Source: Cliona cf. orientalis
Taxonomy: Eukaryota; Porifera; Demospongiae; Clionaida; Clionaidae
DNA: 64,000 bases
Direction: 5' to 3'
NCBI GenBank assembly: GCA_963930775.1
Contig: OZ005697.1
Span: 2,480,001-2,544,000 of the forward strand
The notes below the pieces were generated by a model. That model was not told the origin of the DNA. It worked only from the letters and a program-made list of their open reading frames with translations, and searched no databases. The first letter of the stretch is position 1. Each line of letters begins with the position of its first letter. The position numbers and the translations under genes were made by a program. Of this stretch, positions 45,136-57,628 are shown piece by piece.

Positions 45136-48100
45136 ATGAGCTACTTACCTATCATTGTGAAGAAGTCCCGTCCATTCCTGGAGGCTTTGAGCAGCGAAGA
45201 GTCCAGCCAGCGTGGCGTTTGTCCTCGCGGCAAGCTTCTAGCCTTCCTCGACCCCTCCGGCCATCTTCGAGTCCACCACCTCTCCGATGACAGCCAGAAG
45301 GTCATCGTTGACTCGGAATCGTTTGTTGGGTAAGTAAGTTGCTTGCTCCAAGTGGTGATATATTTGCGTGTACGTGGTAGCTGACACTGATGCTGGGATA
45401 TGGAGAGTGTTCGTGCTCTGGGTGCTATGAGCCAGTGTGCGTTGGTGTGCTACAACTGGAAATAGACGGCGTTTGCAGTCTCTTCCTAGGGCCTACATGT
45501 TGCTACTCTTGGGATTGCATGCATTTAGTCTCTCTTTGGTTAGAATTGGCCGGGATCATTCTATAATTCCAGGATATCTGGCTAGTGTGCATGTGTGTGA
45601 ACACTGCTGCTTCTCCGAACTCTATTTCTGCTGTAGGCCAGGGGCTGGGGGAGGCTTATCTTGCTTTTTAACATTATCTCAGTAACGTGAAACTTATGGG
45701 CACTACAGCTCCAATCCATTGTGTACAGTTTATGTCCTAGTGGGAAATGGAAGAGGATAAACTTTTTCACAGTTGCTGACAGATTGTTGCACCTTCCTCG
45801 TGTGTACGTTTATACATCTAGGTGTCAGTGGGTGCTGCCATGTCGAACCAACCAGGACTGTGTCTCAGAGCCAAGGCAGCAGCAGAAGAGTGAGATACTG
45901 GCTGTTTCGTCCTCACTGGACTTCCACTGGTTCTCCGTCTGTGAGGTGGAAAGAGTTGCTAGCCCAGAACCTAGGGAGCCCCGAGATGGAAGCAGCGGAC
46001 AAGAAGATGAGAGAGAGGAAGGAAATGAGAAGGAGAAGGAAGGGAAAGCAAAGGAGGAGAGCGGAGAAGAAGAGAGTGTTAGCTGCGAGCTGGTGATAGA
46101 GAGACTTGCTGTTCTGAAGAAGAAGGAGTTGGGTGCTGAACTCAGACACTTTGATTGCTGTGAGTCGAGTGAAAGTACTGATGTTTCTTGTAGGGTATTG
46201 ATATAGTTCTCAGGTCCTTTCTGCAACCCTCTCTAGTTCTATATCTATAGGGGTGGGAGGAGTGCATAAATGGTGAGGCCGTGCATGGGTGTTCTTGGTA
46301 CATAGCATACTTCTATTAGAGAAGAATGATAATACTTGGTGCTATATAATAGTACTGTATGTGATTGCCCTGGAGTCCGGAGGTCGAGTACATGTAGCTC
46401 ACCCAGGCTTGATGATAATAATAATGTTTACATGATTTTGTTACTGTTAAAATTAAATATTGTTTAGATGCCCAGTTCATTCATTTGTCTCTCTTTCAGC
46501 TGACATTGTGGACAGTGTGCGTCTGCTGGGTTCATACAGAGGTCAGGTGCTAATGTTGGTCAACTCCTTGCTAGTGTGTAGCCTCGCCATGGATACGGAG
46601 TTTGATCGTGTGGCCCTCCACGATTGTGTTGCCTTGGAGATATCCTTTGACCCCTACGATGACGACGATCTTCCACAGAGGGCGGGGCTTCCTGTCAGTT
46701 TTACGTTCCAGAGTCCTCTGCTGTTTGCTATGACGCTCGATGGAGTGATATGTATCCTTAGAATTACCTAATGCCCTATTTTGTCTGCAAAGTAGTACAT
46801 GTACATGTACATGTACACTGTAGCTACATTGCAGCTTAGAAGGCCACTCCAAATCATTCGTGTGTACTTCTATTTCTGGTATATACCCATCCCCTCCCCA
46901 CAAAAGGACTATATCTACGACCACTGCAGGGTTTCCCAGCTCCTTTAAACCAGTGTGGTAATGCAAAATAAACTTAGTCCACATCAAGGGGGCACACCAG
47001 CACTGCTCTAGGGAGAGCTGCGCTCTGCATTGCATATGACCTGAATATGTGCATGTATGCATGCATGTATATTCCACACCATGACATGTCACATGATGTT
47101 GCATGTACATGTATATGTGGTACTATGGCATGGTACACTCTATTTAATAGTGATCCTTGACACAAAGCTTTTGTTCAGTTATCTACAACATCAGTAGTGC
47201 AATGTGTATTGGCATTGTCTCTGCTACTCAGTATTGTCAGTATGCCTGTGGAAGACAGCCTGGTAAGTTAATTCATAGCTGGTGTGTATGCATTCTCTTG
47301 TACCTTATATGGAAGTGCATGCATGTTGTGATGATTGTAATTGAAATTTTCATTGTCAATGTATGTGTAGTCCTCGGTAGTATAGTGGTAAGTATCTCCG
47401 CCTGTCACGCGGAAGACCCGGGTTCGATTCCCGGCCGGGGAGTGCCACTTTTTTTTTTCTTTTGGTTGGAAACTAGCACACACTAGAACATTTTGTAAAT
47501 AATTACCGTATTTTCTCATTATTAGATGTATCTCGCTTATAAGTGCATATTCGTTATTAAGCGCATGCCATTTTTCTGACCTAAGTACTCGCTGTTAGGT
47601 GCATTTTGCGTATAAGTGCATGTGTAACCCTTGACCTCGATATCTGTATGCTTTCTTGCTAGCCCAGGGTTCCAGCCTTTTCAAGTTACTGGAAATCATG
47701 ATGGCTACTATCGATTCTCGGGTTCTTCGAGCTATGAGCACCATTTCGAGCTGGACGGAATGCAGCAACACGAATGATTATGCGAGTGATCGATTAGCCA
47801 CACCCCTAAATGATATCGCGTTCTTGGATGCAGCTATTCTTTGTTAGGCGCATCTCGCTATTTGGCACACTTCGCTATAAAGCGCAGATTTTCTTCCTAT
47901 GGAAATATAAGCGCATGCGGTAACTCATTATGGAATTGGAATGTTTATGGTCACTGTTTGTGTAGTCCTCGGTAGTATAGTGGTAAGTATCTCCGCCTGT
48001 CACGCGGAAGACCTGGGTTCGATTCCCGGCCGGGGAGTGCTGTTTTTTTTTTCTATTCAGTTGAAAACTGCAAATTGTTAGTTGACAGTAAAGCATTTTT

Positions 48101-50435
48101 CCAACTGTAACTCGTTATGCAACGTAGGTTTGGCCAAGAGTTTCTCTTGGGATGGGATTAAAGCTAGCTAATCAATATTCTTGATAGCATGTTTAGTAGT
48201 CACACTTGCTGGTCGATACCAGTATGCTTGCCTATATATGATATGAAGTGGTTTAGGTTTATTTTTGTGATTATTATGTTACTAGACTCAGAGGAGCTGT
48301 TGTCAACAATATCTGCTTCTTACTTCCGCCTGTCCTGGGTGTCCCCTGATCTCACTCAGCTGGTTGTCTCAACCTATGACAACAATCTGCTCTTCATCAA
48401 CTTGCCAGAGTATTTCCAGGTATATGGTATATAATTCTGTGTACGACACACATGCATGTATGACATGTTACATATCAAAATTTGATTCTCCTCTATAAAT
48501 TTTGCTAGACAAATCTAATTATTGATGAATACTTTGCTGTATTTTTTTTAGATATTTTCCAACCACTACCATCCCAGTTTTGTGCGTTCGTTCCAAAATT
48601 CCCAACTGAACGACCAAGCGTCCTTCGCTAAGAGATCTGACATCTCTGAGGAGGAAGCCGAAGACCAAATCAAGTACGCCGGCGCTGTGACCACACCCAC
48701 TGGCTATCTCGACAAACCCTCGACCGACTTTGCCGGTCAGCATGCCTGGATGAATCGGGTTGGGAGGCTGAAGCAAAGTGTGGGTACATTTCAACCGAGT
48801 GAGGGCCGCTACCTCAGCTTTCACCAGACGTCCAACTTACAGCTGAATTCAGGAATTGAACTAAACTCACAGAAATCTCAGCTGCGAGGCAAGAGTGGCG
48901 GTACCTCCGAGAGCCAAAAGGTCGAAGTTCAACCAACACAGTCTGCCGGTAAGGCCTGGTATGAAGAGCCCATCTCGCACACAATTGCCGTGGCTGCAAG
49001 GAGCAGCTTTGGCTCTTGGGAAAGCTTTGGGCAGTCTTTCATCACCGGAATGAAGAAATCGGTTCCCGAGCATCGTCCTGCAGGGTCCCATTCCAATGCC
49101 AGCGACGTTCTCTCTCCATCCCACCACTCCTATAAGAACTACTGTGTCTTGCCGTCAGCTTCTTTTCTTCTTGATAGTGAGTCCACTGTCATACACGTCG
49201 AGTTTGCTTCTGGTCTGGTAGTGGCATTCTATGGACAGACGGGCGGTGAAGAGAGAGCCAAGCCAAGGACCGTGCGTACTTCTCAGGGCCAGTTCGTCAA
49301 TAATCGTGTGACAGTGCCCATAACTGGTGTGGCTCTCTACAATGTTTCCTCATTGACCTACTCCATTAGAAGGTGAGCCAGTAGCTAATGTGTTTGTAAA
49401 CGAGGGCAATTTATAAGTAATTGTGTTAAGCTAGTGATTTCACCTGGATACATGCGTGCTCATATAGGAATGACTAGTTATTGTTATAATATTATGTAGA
49501 CTGTGTTCACCCCGAGGAATATGTACTGCCTGGAGCCTGCAGCCATGTCAATAACCTTTGTCCTTTCCCCATTCCCACATCAATGATGAATCAGTAGGGA
49601 AGGAATGTGGTTTCAATATTCCTCGCAGAAAACACGTGCATGCGCAGAAATTGGGACAAAAGTGAAGATATTTGGTTTACTTTTCTTCTGTTTCCCAACT
49701 TCCTTTATAGAAATAACATTAGTATCAGTTTTTAAATATCATTTTTCCTGTTTTGTATACTTTGTTGCAGATTGCCTCAGGCCAGCTGGCTAGTGCCTTC
49801 CTCCCACCCCGACCAGCTGCTCTGTCTGGCCAATGAACAGAGCCTCACGGTCGCCACCTTTAACCTCTCACAAGAGGAATTTGTTGGCAAGGTTATTACA
49901 TGTAATTTAAAGATGTCATTGCATTGTCAAGATTGTTGATGTAAACAAAGCATTTGCATGGACTTAGCTACATACTAAGGTTGAAAGTCCTATATAGGAT
50001 ATGCAGAAGGTAAATGCACACTGCAAAGTACTACTGTGCCACAGTGGTCTTGTGTTGGTCCATGACCCCTCTCATCAATGGCCTACCCTGTGATCACCCA
50101 TACCCCTCTGGTATAAAGCCTTTGTTGCTAGAATAGTGGGTGTTAGAGCGGAGCTATGTAGTCTATGTTGTCTATGTTATCCTATACATTGATATGGGAT
50201 AATAATATAAAATTATTCCACTACTGTATGAGCGGCTACTACCATCTTCATTGAAGTTCGATGGTGGTCTATTTTCCTACATAGGTTCTGATGTATGGTA
50301 ATGCTAGCATAGCCGAGGAGGTGTGTCAACTGAACCGCTGGGACAACTGCTCCCTCCCCATCAATGCTTTGGAGACGGCCCTTGAGCTTCGCCAGCTAGA
50401 CACTCTTGCCTTCTTCCTCAGGAGCAGGGAAAGTG
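45136..50435 (+). CDS. SPG11: Spatacsin, N-terminal part
   Basis: Eight exons chain in phase: 45136-45329, 45822-46159, 46500-46751, 47179-47262, 48286-48419, 48552-49372, 49771-49891 and 50285-50435, giving about 700 residues. The last exon (MYGNASIAEEVCQLNRWDNC and ALETALELRQLDTLAFFLRS) matches the spatacsin segment that follows its N-terminal beta-propeller-like region. The earlier exons fit that region (LLVCSLAMDTEF, DGVI-FIYNISS, SWVSPDLTQLVVS). Exon 2 has a Glu/Lys-rich insert (about 45975-46080). Spatacsin works with spastizin and AP-5 in late endosome/lysosome trafficking and lysosome reformation. Vertebrate spatacsin is about 2,400 residues, so some two thirds is missing. After 50435 I see no further exon, so the gene is either truncated or continues past a very long intron outside view. 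Confidence 0.75.
47371..47442 (+). tRNA. tRNA-Asp (GTC)
   Basis: 72 bases with a full cloverleaf. The acceptor stem is TCCTCGG with CCGGGGA and discriminator G, the D arm is TAGTATAGTGGTAAGTA, the anticodon stem-loop is CCGCCTGTCACGCGG with anticodon GTC, and the T arm is GGGTTCGATTCCC. A T10 run a few bases downstream is a Pol III terminator. It lies in a spatacsin intron on the same strand. Confidence 0.96.
47503..47923. mobile_element. MITE between the tRNA genes
   Basis: The ends TTACCGTATTTTCTCATTAT and (inverted) TTACCGCATGCGCTTATATT bound about 420 bp with repeated GCTTATAAG-TGCAT/AAGCGCAT words near both ends. No transposase. A similar TACCGTATTT end occurs in the element at 52896-53256. 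Confidence 0.6.
47966..48037 (+). tRNA. tRNA-Asp (GTC), second copy
   Basis: Identical to the copy at 47371-47442 except one C-to-T in the T stem (GACCTGGGTTCGA), which changes a G-C pair to G-T and should be tolerated. The 5' flank (TTTGTGTAG) and the 3' poly-T terminator are also related, so the copies arose by a local duplication that carried flanks. Confidence 0.94.
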
Positions 50436-50509
50436 GTAAGAAGAGTGAAACCATCATTATAAGATTATTGATGAAATGACATTGTTTTCTGCTGCAATAT
50501 ATCTGCAAA

Positions 50510-50632
50510 CAAGGATTCTCTGCTGCAGACAACTTAACCAGTGTGTGGTAAACTTGCCAACCTTTTGCCCTGAGGACGACTAGAAATGTCGGCAAGTTTA
50601 CCAAACAGTTAAGTTGTCTGCAGAGAATTTTT
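50510..50632. repeat. Long hairpin, ~120 bp
   Basis: GATTCTCTGCTGCAGACAAC-TTAAC and GGTAAACTTGCC on the left pair with GGCAAGTTTACC and GTTAAGTTGTCTGCAGAGAA on the right. Probably a foldback insertion, just 3' of the last spatacsin exon seen. Confidence 0.8.
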
Positions 50633-51583
50633 CTTTGTTTCTAAGATTACTTATGACACTCTCTGCTCTGGACACATCAATGCGTCCAGATGTGAAGGAT
50701 GTGTTCTTGTGTTAGCATATCTGCCCCTAGCTTTGACCACAAACGGCATGGTGGTAGAGTCAGATGTCTCCTCATTCTATTATACATTAATTTTATGCAA
50801 TGATGCTTACAATCTATATAGCAATATTGCATGCATAATGAATTACGTAACTAATCGAAATAAGGAGAGAGAGATAGAGGAATGGAGCAATGAAAAGTCA
50901 TGTTTCTATTTGAAGCAAGACACTAGTTCAGAGTGCAAGTTTAGTGAATAGCACATCACACAAATAACTGTACCATAATATACGCATGCATATACACATA
51001 ATAATATTAATATGTGTACATGCACCACTCTGACAATATGCATTTTTATATGCGTGTTTACAACATGTATATAGAAAGCTACTGTAACAGTATATAGTCA
51101 ACAACAAGCAAGTTGTGTGTACGGCTTAGCTGTTGTTTATTCAATCTTTGAGGGACGACCTTGATCTGATTTTGAGACTCAGATAAGGAAGATATTCCTG
51201 TTATTACAACAGAAATGCATGCATAGTGATACTGCATCATGTGTACGTGTATACTATAGAGAATGTTTTTTTTCAATACTTGTTTGTGTTGAAAATGAAC
51301 ATACAATTCCTCAAAAATGTTTATACACAATCAAATTTCACCCTAAAACTGATAACTCGTCTCATATCCATGTACTGTTATAACGATCTTATCTCAATAA
51401 ATGGATTCATTCAAGGTCCATTTTGGGACTACTTTGTGAATTACTGTGACAGTGTTGATTTGTACATGCACACTTTTGTTACTGTAACAATAGAACTGAA
51501 AGAAAAGCGAACTGGTTATAATATTATTATACATAGCTACATTAATTTTATTGTTTCTTAAAAGTGCACAGTAAACTTAGTGA
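50633..51583. other. Intergenic or intronic, nothing firm
   Basis: An open stretch at 50709-50951 is AT-rich and does not resemble spatacsin or any family I know. No exon-like conservation is visible otherwise. Confidence 0.4.
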
Positions 51584-51994
51584 CTACACTGACGTGAATC
51601 TGACTGTTTTCTTAGCTGATTGAGCTTGTTCGTAGTGTGGATTATCTACACTGTTCTCTTCATTTTGGTAATCCTTCCACTTGTCTTGTGAGGTTATGGA
51701 TGTTGATAAATCTTCCAAATCTGTGCTTCTTTCACTCTCGTGACCGTACTCTGGAGCCTCGTCACTCCACATAGCATTGCTTGCCTTTGTGATGTACAAA
51801 TCTTTCGTTCTCTCCGTTACAGTACTGTAACTGTATTCTCCCGCTTGCTGTCTCTTTCTCAGTTTGCATACAATGGTGACTAAGGCTATCACCATGAAGA
51901 AGTTGATAATGAGGGAGGTGGCAAATAGTCCAGCAAAGAAAGCGATGAATGTGATAGTTGCTGAGCACTGGTTGTCGACAACCTCGTCCATCAT
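51584..51994 (-). CDS. Single-pass membrane protein or terminal exon, tyrosine-rich tail
   Basis: A 136-residue frame. A short N-terminal part (MMDEVVDNQCSATI) is followed by one long membrane helix (FIAFFAGLFATSLIINFFMVIALV), a basic stop (KLRKRQQ) and a cytoplasmic tail with several tyrosine motifs (EYSYSTV, DLYITK, EYGHES) and DNPHYEQ, an NPxY signal. The layout parallels the last exons of the receptors at 991-1328, 2518-2903 and 61903-62447. The frame could be a complete gene starting at the double Met, or the last exon of a receptor with acceptor AACCAG just before TGCTCAGC (about 51966). No upstream exon was found. Confidence 0.55.
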   Translation of the reverse strand: MMDEVVDNQCSATITFIAFFAGLFATSLIINFFMVIALVTIVCKLRKRQQAGEYSYSTVTERTKDLYITKASNAMWSDEAPEYGHESERSTDLEDLSTSITSQDKWKDYQNEENSVDNPHYEQAQSAKKTVRFTSV

Positions 51995-52895
51995 TAATTT
52001 TTAAAGTTAATGTTCAAATGTGTGATAGCCTAACTTATTAATCAGATTTGACTTTGATGTGACCCTGCATGCATGCATACATGTATAAAATCATGAGCTT
52101 TGACTCAAACCCTTGATTCAGATACCATCCTAATGCCTGCATGCCCATGTATAAGTCAAAGAATTAGCAATACAAGATCCCATACATATAAGTTAATTGT
52201 TCATCCAAATCTACAGCATAACATTATAGACATACGCCATGCAACTAGAACTCACCTTTTCTTGTTTGATAGCTGGCTCTTACTTGTAAGTGAATATTGG
52301 ACCTTTTAGAAGTTCTGGTGTTTTATCGTGCATGTGATATATGTCAGCATGAATGAGTAAACAATTTCAGTATATGTTTCATAGTCTTTAAAAGCAAAGG
52401 AAGTTATGCAAACGTATGAATAAAGTACATGCATATGAAACTTCTTACTAATTATATATACTCGAAGGTCGAGTAACTTCAGCCCGTGACATTGAAACCA
52501 CTTGTATACGTTAATAATAATTATAATATTACATGTGTCATACTTAGGAGATGTATGCTCCAGGTGTACACTTGTTGTGTCTACACCCATTGCAGAGGCT
52601 CTGGTTTTGCTTTCAGCTACATGTATATTATAGACTTATGTACAAAACAGGGATTGTTGAGTTTGACAATGGTTGAATAGTGCTTATGAAAGTTTATTTG
52701 TGCTGTAACTACAGATAACATAATTAACTGCTCATGTAGTCTTGAATGGCATATTAGTGCTACTGGCCATCGTTGACATGAGCATAGTGAACCGGGTGAC
52801 TGTATTGCACTATTAAGTATGCACCCATGCATTTAACTGGTGCATGCATCTTGCTTGGATTCAGATTCTGGATATAATCAAGCTAGGGTACAGAT
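51995..52895. other. Intergenic, nothing recognised
   Basis: AT-rich, with TGCATGCATGCAT words near 52066. No exon or transposon ends supported. Confidence 0.45.
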
Positions 52896-53256
52896 GCCAT
52901 ATTTATTCGAATAGTAGCCACAGCTATTATTAATTTCAGCCTTGCTGGAGTGCGGCTACTAATCGAGGGTGGCTTTATACCTTTGTGCCGATCTAGTAAA
53001 TTTATATCTTGTTGTGATAGATCTAGACTAGTTTTTCAGGACTACTTTTCGAATAGTCTAGATATTATTATCTAAAAACAACAGAACCAAACCAGGGACG
53101 TCTTAATTCTGTCATGCTTTTGCCTCGAACTGATGATGGTTCATGGCGCGTGAACGTGACCACACCCATTTGATTGTGTTCACACATGCGTGCGGCTATA
53201 CTATACGAGGGCGGCTACTATTCGGGGTGCGGCTTCTATTCGAATAAATACGGTAA
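52896..53256. mobile_element. MITE with CGTATTTATTCGAATAG ends
   Basis: The left end CCATATTTATTCGAATAGTA and right end CTTCTATTCGAATAAATACGG are inverted copies. Subterminal GCGGCTACTA and CGAGGGTGGC/CGAGGGCGGC words occur on both sides. About 360 bp, non-coding. Target duplication not clear. Confidence 0.75.
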
Positions 53257-53489
53257 TTGAGGCTTGGATTATCGAAGTGCCAGTATGTCGTTATGGGCTA
53301 TAGACGCCAGCTGCCAGGATTGTAATCATTTGACATCTCATGCTTGTTGCAGCTGAATGTGTACATGCATAATATACATTCATACACAAAAGTACAAGAT
53401 GCATGTATATATCTGCATGTACTGTAACAACGTGTAGTCTACACTATAATATATTCTGAATTCCTACACATGCATGCAGCACACGTAAT

Positions 53490-53775
53490 GTACCCATACA
53501 AAAAAAACAAGGTTGTAGCCAGGCTGTTACCACCTGTATACAAGGTTGTAATTACAGGTTGTAGACTGGTTGTTACAAGGTTGTCACTAGGTTGCAAAAA
53601 TCCCGGGTTTGAAACTGTCTATACCTTGTAACAAGCTTGTACTCAGATTGTAAATAAGTGGTAACAAGGTTGTTGGATGGTGGTAGAGAGGTAGTAGTTC
53701 TACAACCTTAGTTACAACCTTGTTACAACCTTGTATACAGCAGTTGTACAACCTAGCTACAACCTCACTGCACAA
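53490..53775. repeat. ACAAGGTTGT-rich repeat, copy A
   Basis: Starts ACCCATACAAAAAAAACAAG and contains about ten ACAAGGTTGT / ACAACCTTGT words within 280 bp, first in one orientation and then the other. The start matches, inverted, the end of copy B near 59087. It probably is a non-autonomous transposon with subterminal binding-site repeats. It lies 3' of the BEN gene. Confidence 0.7.
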
Positions 53776-54035
53776 TTATAAAATTATTATTGCAATAATA
53801 AGTGCACAGCATACAAACACTATGCAACAGGATATATGATATGAGATTTAAAATTTGGTATGATGATCAAACTTTAATGAGTGATTAGCATAATTTGACA
53901 CATAAGATACACATGAATTGGTAACTGTTAGTGGCTCGATCTGAACACTAAACTTTTAACGTAGTCCATGACATAGAAATGAGTAAATATGAATGATTGT
54001 ACATGGGTCTTACATATGGTAGAAGACTGAATGTC

Positions 54036-57000
54036 CTACTGCGACTTCGCAGCCGCTTTCGAAGCTCTCCTGGCATTTGCGCATTTACCATTAATGGCAT
54101 CGATTAGGTTTGTTTTAGCAATTTGATGCTTAGATTGGACGAACCCTATAGGAAGATAGAGCAAGAGGAGATTCATACCTGCGATAATAGTATAGCCAGA
54201 CACATTACTTACTTAGGCAAGCAGCCACTATATCTTTGTCTAGTGCCGTGTTGATTCTCCCACCAAGTGCACTAGATTTTGCCAGTACTTCCTTTGGGAA
54301 AAATGCAGACATGAGGTTCCTAATCAGTCGAGTCCCTGAATTATTACTATTATCCACAGCTTCATCTAGTTGTCTCTGGGAGAGCATTACCCCATACCCT
54401 GGTACTAGTTCTATCATTTTTGGCTGTTTCTGCAATAGACAATATTATAATGGTAAATTACGGTATAAGTAGAATTTTTTATCAACAGAAAATTATCACC
54501 AATTCCAAATGGAGAAAAATTTCTTCGCATAATGTGTTGCGCAAGCAGTTGCTACTAATAAATGCCTCAGCAAGCAGCTGTCATCTGCCCCAAGGGTAGG
54601 CCTCGGGGTAGATGATGACAGCAACGTAGGGTTGATATAATATATACAATATGAATCACATGCAGTGAGCCAAGGTCCAGAAAAATAAGAAGTGATGGGT
54701 GCACAGATTGACAAGAAGAGGGAGACCAAAATAGGCCAAGTGAAAACACAACTATAGTAATACTTTAGCTCCACCCACTAATTCCTGGAGGGTAACTCGG
54801 GCTGTTGGTGACACCAAAATTTTTGTCATATACGATAATACTTCTGCCATTTTATATGATATGCACATAATTATATACCTTGTACTGTGTGTTGTCCATG
54901 TAACCTGCAGCCCTCGAAGGAGTTACACCAGGAAATTTCTGTATGGAGAAGAAAACTAAATAACATTATAAATATGTACATGGTACAAAATTACTTTGGA
55001 GGGTGCCGTTGAAGGTGTTGACTGATCACAATCCACAGGAGGAGTGGAATGAGAACCTGAACTTTCCTGAATTAGCATAAAATATCTTCATAATCTATTT
55101 ATTAGTAACAATAAATTTGTATATTATTACAAATTTACCACGATAACACTCTTATGAAGGCTGTCAAAGTTGGAGTGAGCAACAATGTTCTTTGTGACAC
55201 TCAGTGTACAAAAAATGATTTAACTGATCAACACATGTAATGTAGTACAGAGTTAAATAAATTTCCTAAGAGCTACCATAATATACGGGTTCTATCAAAT
55301 ATGGGTGGGTGCATGGGTAGGTGGGGGGCGCTGGTGCTCAAAAGGCACTGCATCAGCGTAGATAATAGTGTCCTTGTATAATTACAATTCTGGCCATGGA
55401 ACGTTTGCATACACACTCCACATACTGTGTTTTGTGATGATGCCACTTGCTCGGCTGGCTAGTCTAGCACTGCACCCGCAATTGGGCGATATAGCCAACA
55501 ATATTGGCATCGCAAACATACTGAGGTTCAGAGAAGAGTTTCTTTTCTTTACCACATCCCAAGTGTACAGTATATATCGCTAACCACATAGTACCACAGT
55601 TACTGCACCTAGGTCTCACGTAGGGTTGATTTCAAATGGTTTTTAGAATGGTAGTAACATGGCCTTATATATGGGTGGTATACTACACTAAAATATCACT
55701 GTGACTAAATTTAGATAATATTAAAGAATATGGTGTGTGAATGCCATGCCCTTCCACACAGTAAGCATCCAAGAACACCGGGTAATGAGAACTTTGGAGT
55801 TATGTTAGAGGGTCTATTGGGTGCTGAGCTCTGGGATATTTGGTATTTTAGCAGAGGGTAAAAAAGGCATACAGAAATTGTACAAGTGAATGTGGTAATG
55901 AAACAGATACAGTACTTATGCTATCATACAAGATATATAGGCTTCCTATATACATGTACATGTACGTACGTTCCAAGTACATTATACTATATAAATTTTA
56001 TTTTGGCTGGTATATTGTAACTTAGGAGAGAGCAAGAGTGAATAATAATAAGGAGGAGTAAGGTAGAGGAAAAGGGAAGCGTGAACTGCCCGTGCAAACG
56101 ATTAAAAATTAACACATAGTAGTCTTTTGACAGAAGCGAAACTGGTCTCGCCAACAAAATGACTAGCTTCCCGTCCAGTGGCCATCATAAAATTGCTAAT
56201 GCGGTCTAGCATCTGACTGGTTAACACCATATGTAACATGACTACCTTATCTTTTTCATAGGCAATTCACACTCCTTCCCTGTCCCCTCCTCTGTTATTA
56301 TTATTATGCGCTCCTGGAGAAAGGGAGGGGAAGCCTATTGATACCCCAACTGTGATTGTTATAGCGTATTAACTTACCACTTTTTACTGTTTCTTCCATT
56401 TGTTTTTTTATCAAGAGCCCTGCGTAGCTCAGCACTTGTTCCAGGCTTTGGTGAATCAGATTCAATCTCACTCTCAATAGTTCAAAGGTTGTACTTGGTA
56501 ATGGTGGCCTTAACTCAAAATTTTTTTTCAGCGCATTATGCATGGTTTTCTCGTGGACGGTCACACTTGAGTCACGGTATGTCTCTAGAAAAAGATTGAT
56601 GGTGATCAACACCAAAGGAGAAAGAAAGGCAGTAATGGCAGAGACATAAAATTAATGTACAATGTCTCTAGAAAAAGATTGATGGTGATCAACACCAAAG
56701 GAGAAAGAAAGGCAGTAATGGCAGAGACATAAAATTAATGTACAATGTCATGTTCGTGCATTAGTGAGAGGAAGGGGTGAGGAAAGGAATAGAGGGGTCG
56801 CACAAAAGTAATTAAGATTGTGGGCATGTCCATGATAATGATAGCCCCTGTCATACTCACTGGGAGCAAATCAGAACTACTATCGAGCGAAGCAAAGATG
56901 AGGACGTATACCATTTGGATCATAATTTGGGAATTTTCTCATATTGATGTTGTATACAGACAGCTGGCCAGGTTAAAGGTCAGTGTGACGTCATGCATAA

Positions 57001-57532
57001 TACCTCCATAATTATTTAGCTATCAAAATCAGTTGCTTACCTATGTGCAGCTTGAGGTAGCCATCATATCGTAGCCTTGCATCTGTGATCAGAAAGAGAG
57101 AGCAAGAGTGTATAAAAATACCGTAGTAAGCACCCCTGAGTGGTGCACCTTACTCGGGAGGGGGGGGGGGGAGTCGATACTTAAGACATCAATATTGCAT
57201 AGTAGTGATAGTACCATGTGTTCAAGGTGGTACATGCACTGCATGTGATATCATGGGCTAAGCTCCACAGTACCATGATTGTACTAGTGTAAACCACTAA
57301 GTAGCTGTATAATTTGGACCTTGTAGTGTGTGCAAGCCAGTCTCACCACATCCTTGGGCTTGTTTAGACAATGGGAATACCCTATTTGCATTAGGTGGGT
57401 GCTTACCAATTTGATGTGAGTGATAGAGAAGGGACTCCAAGAGAAACACCGGTCCGCTAGTTTCGAGAGAACTTGACTTGATCCACAAATAATTCTGTGC
57501 ATAATAACGACAATGACACATGGCAGAGAGAG

Positions 57533-57628
<96 letters not shown>

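Noticed and set aside
46571-47110. 179-residue minus-strand frame across a spatacsin exon and intron
   Set aside because: It overlaps the in-phase plus-strand exon 46500-46751 and runs into intron sequence; a shadow frame.
50709-50951. 80-residue frame after the last spatacsin exon
   Set aside because: AT-rich, no similarity to spatacsin, and no convincing splice sites at its end.
56735-57011. Hydrophobic 60-residue frames on both strands
   Set aside because: They overlap each other inside a BEN intron and lack splice or start support.
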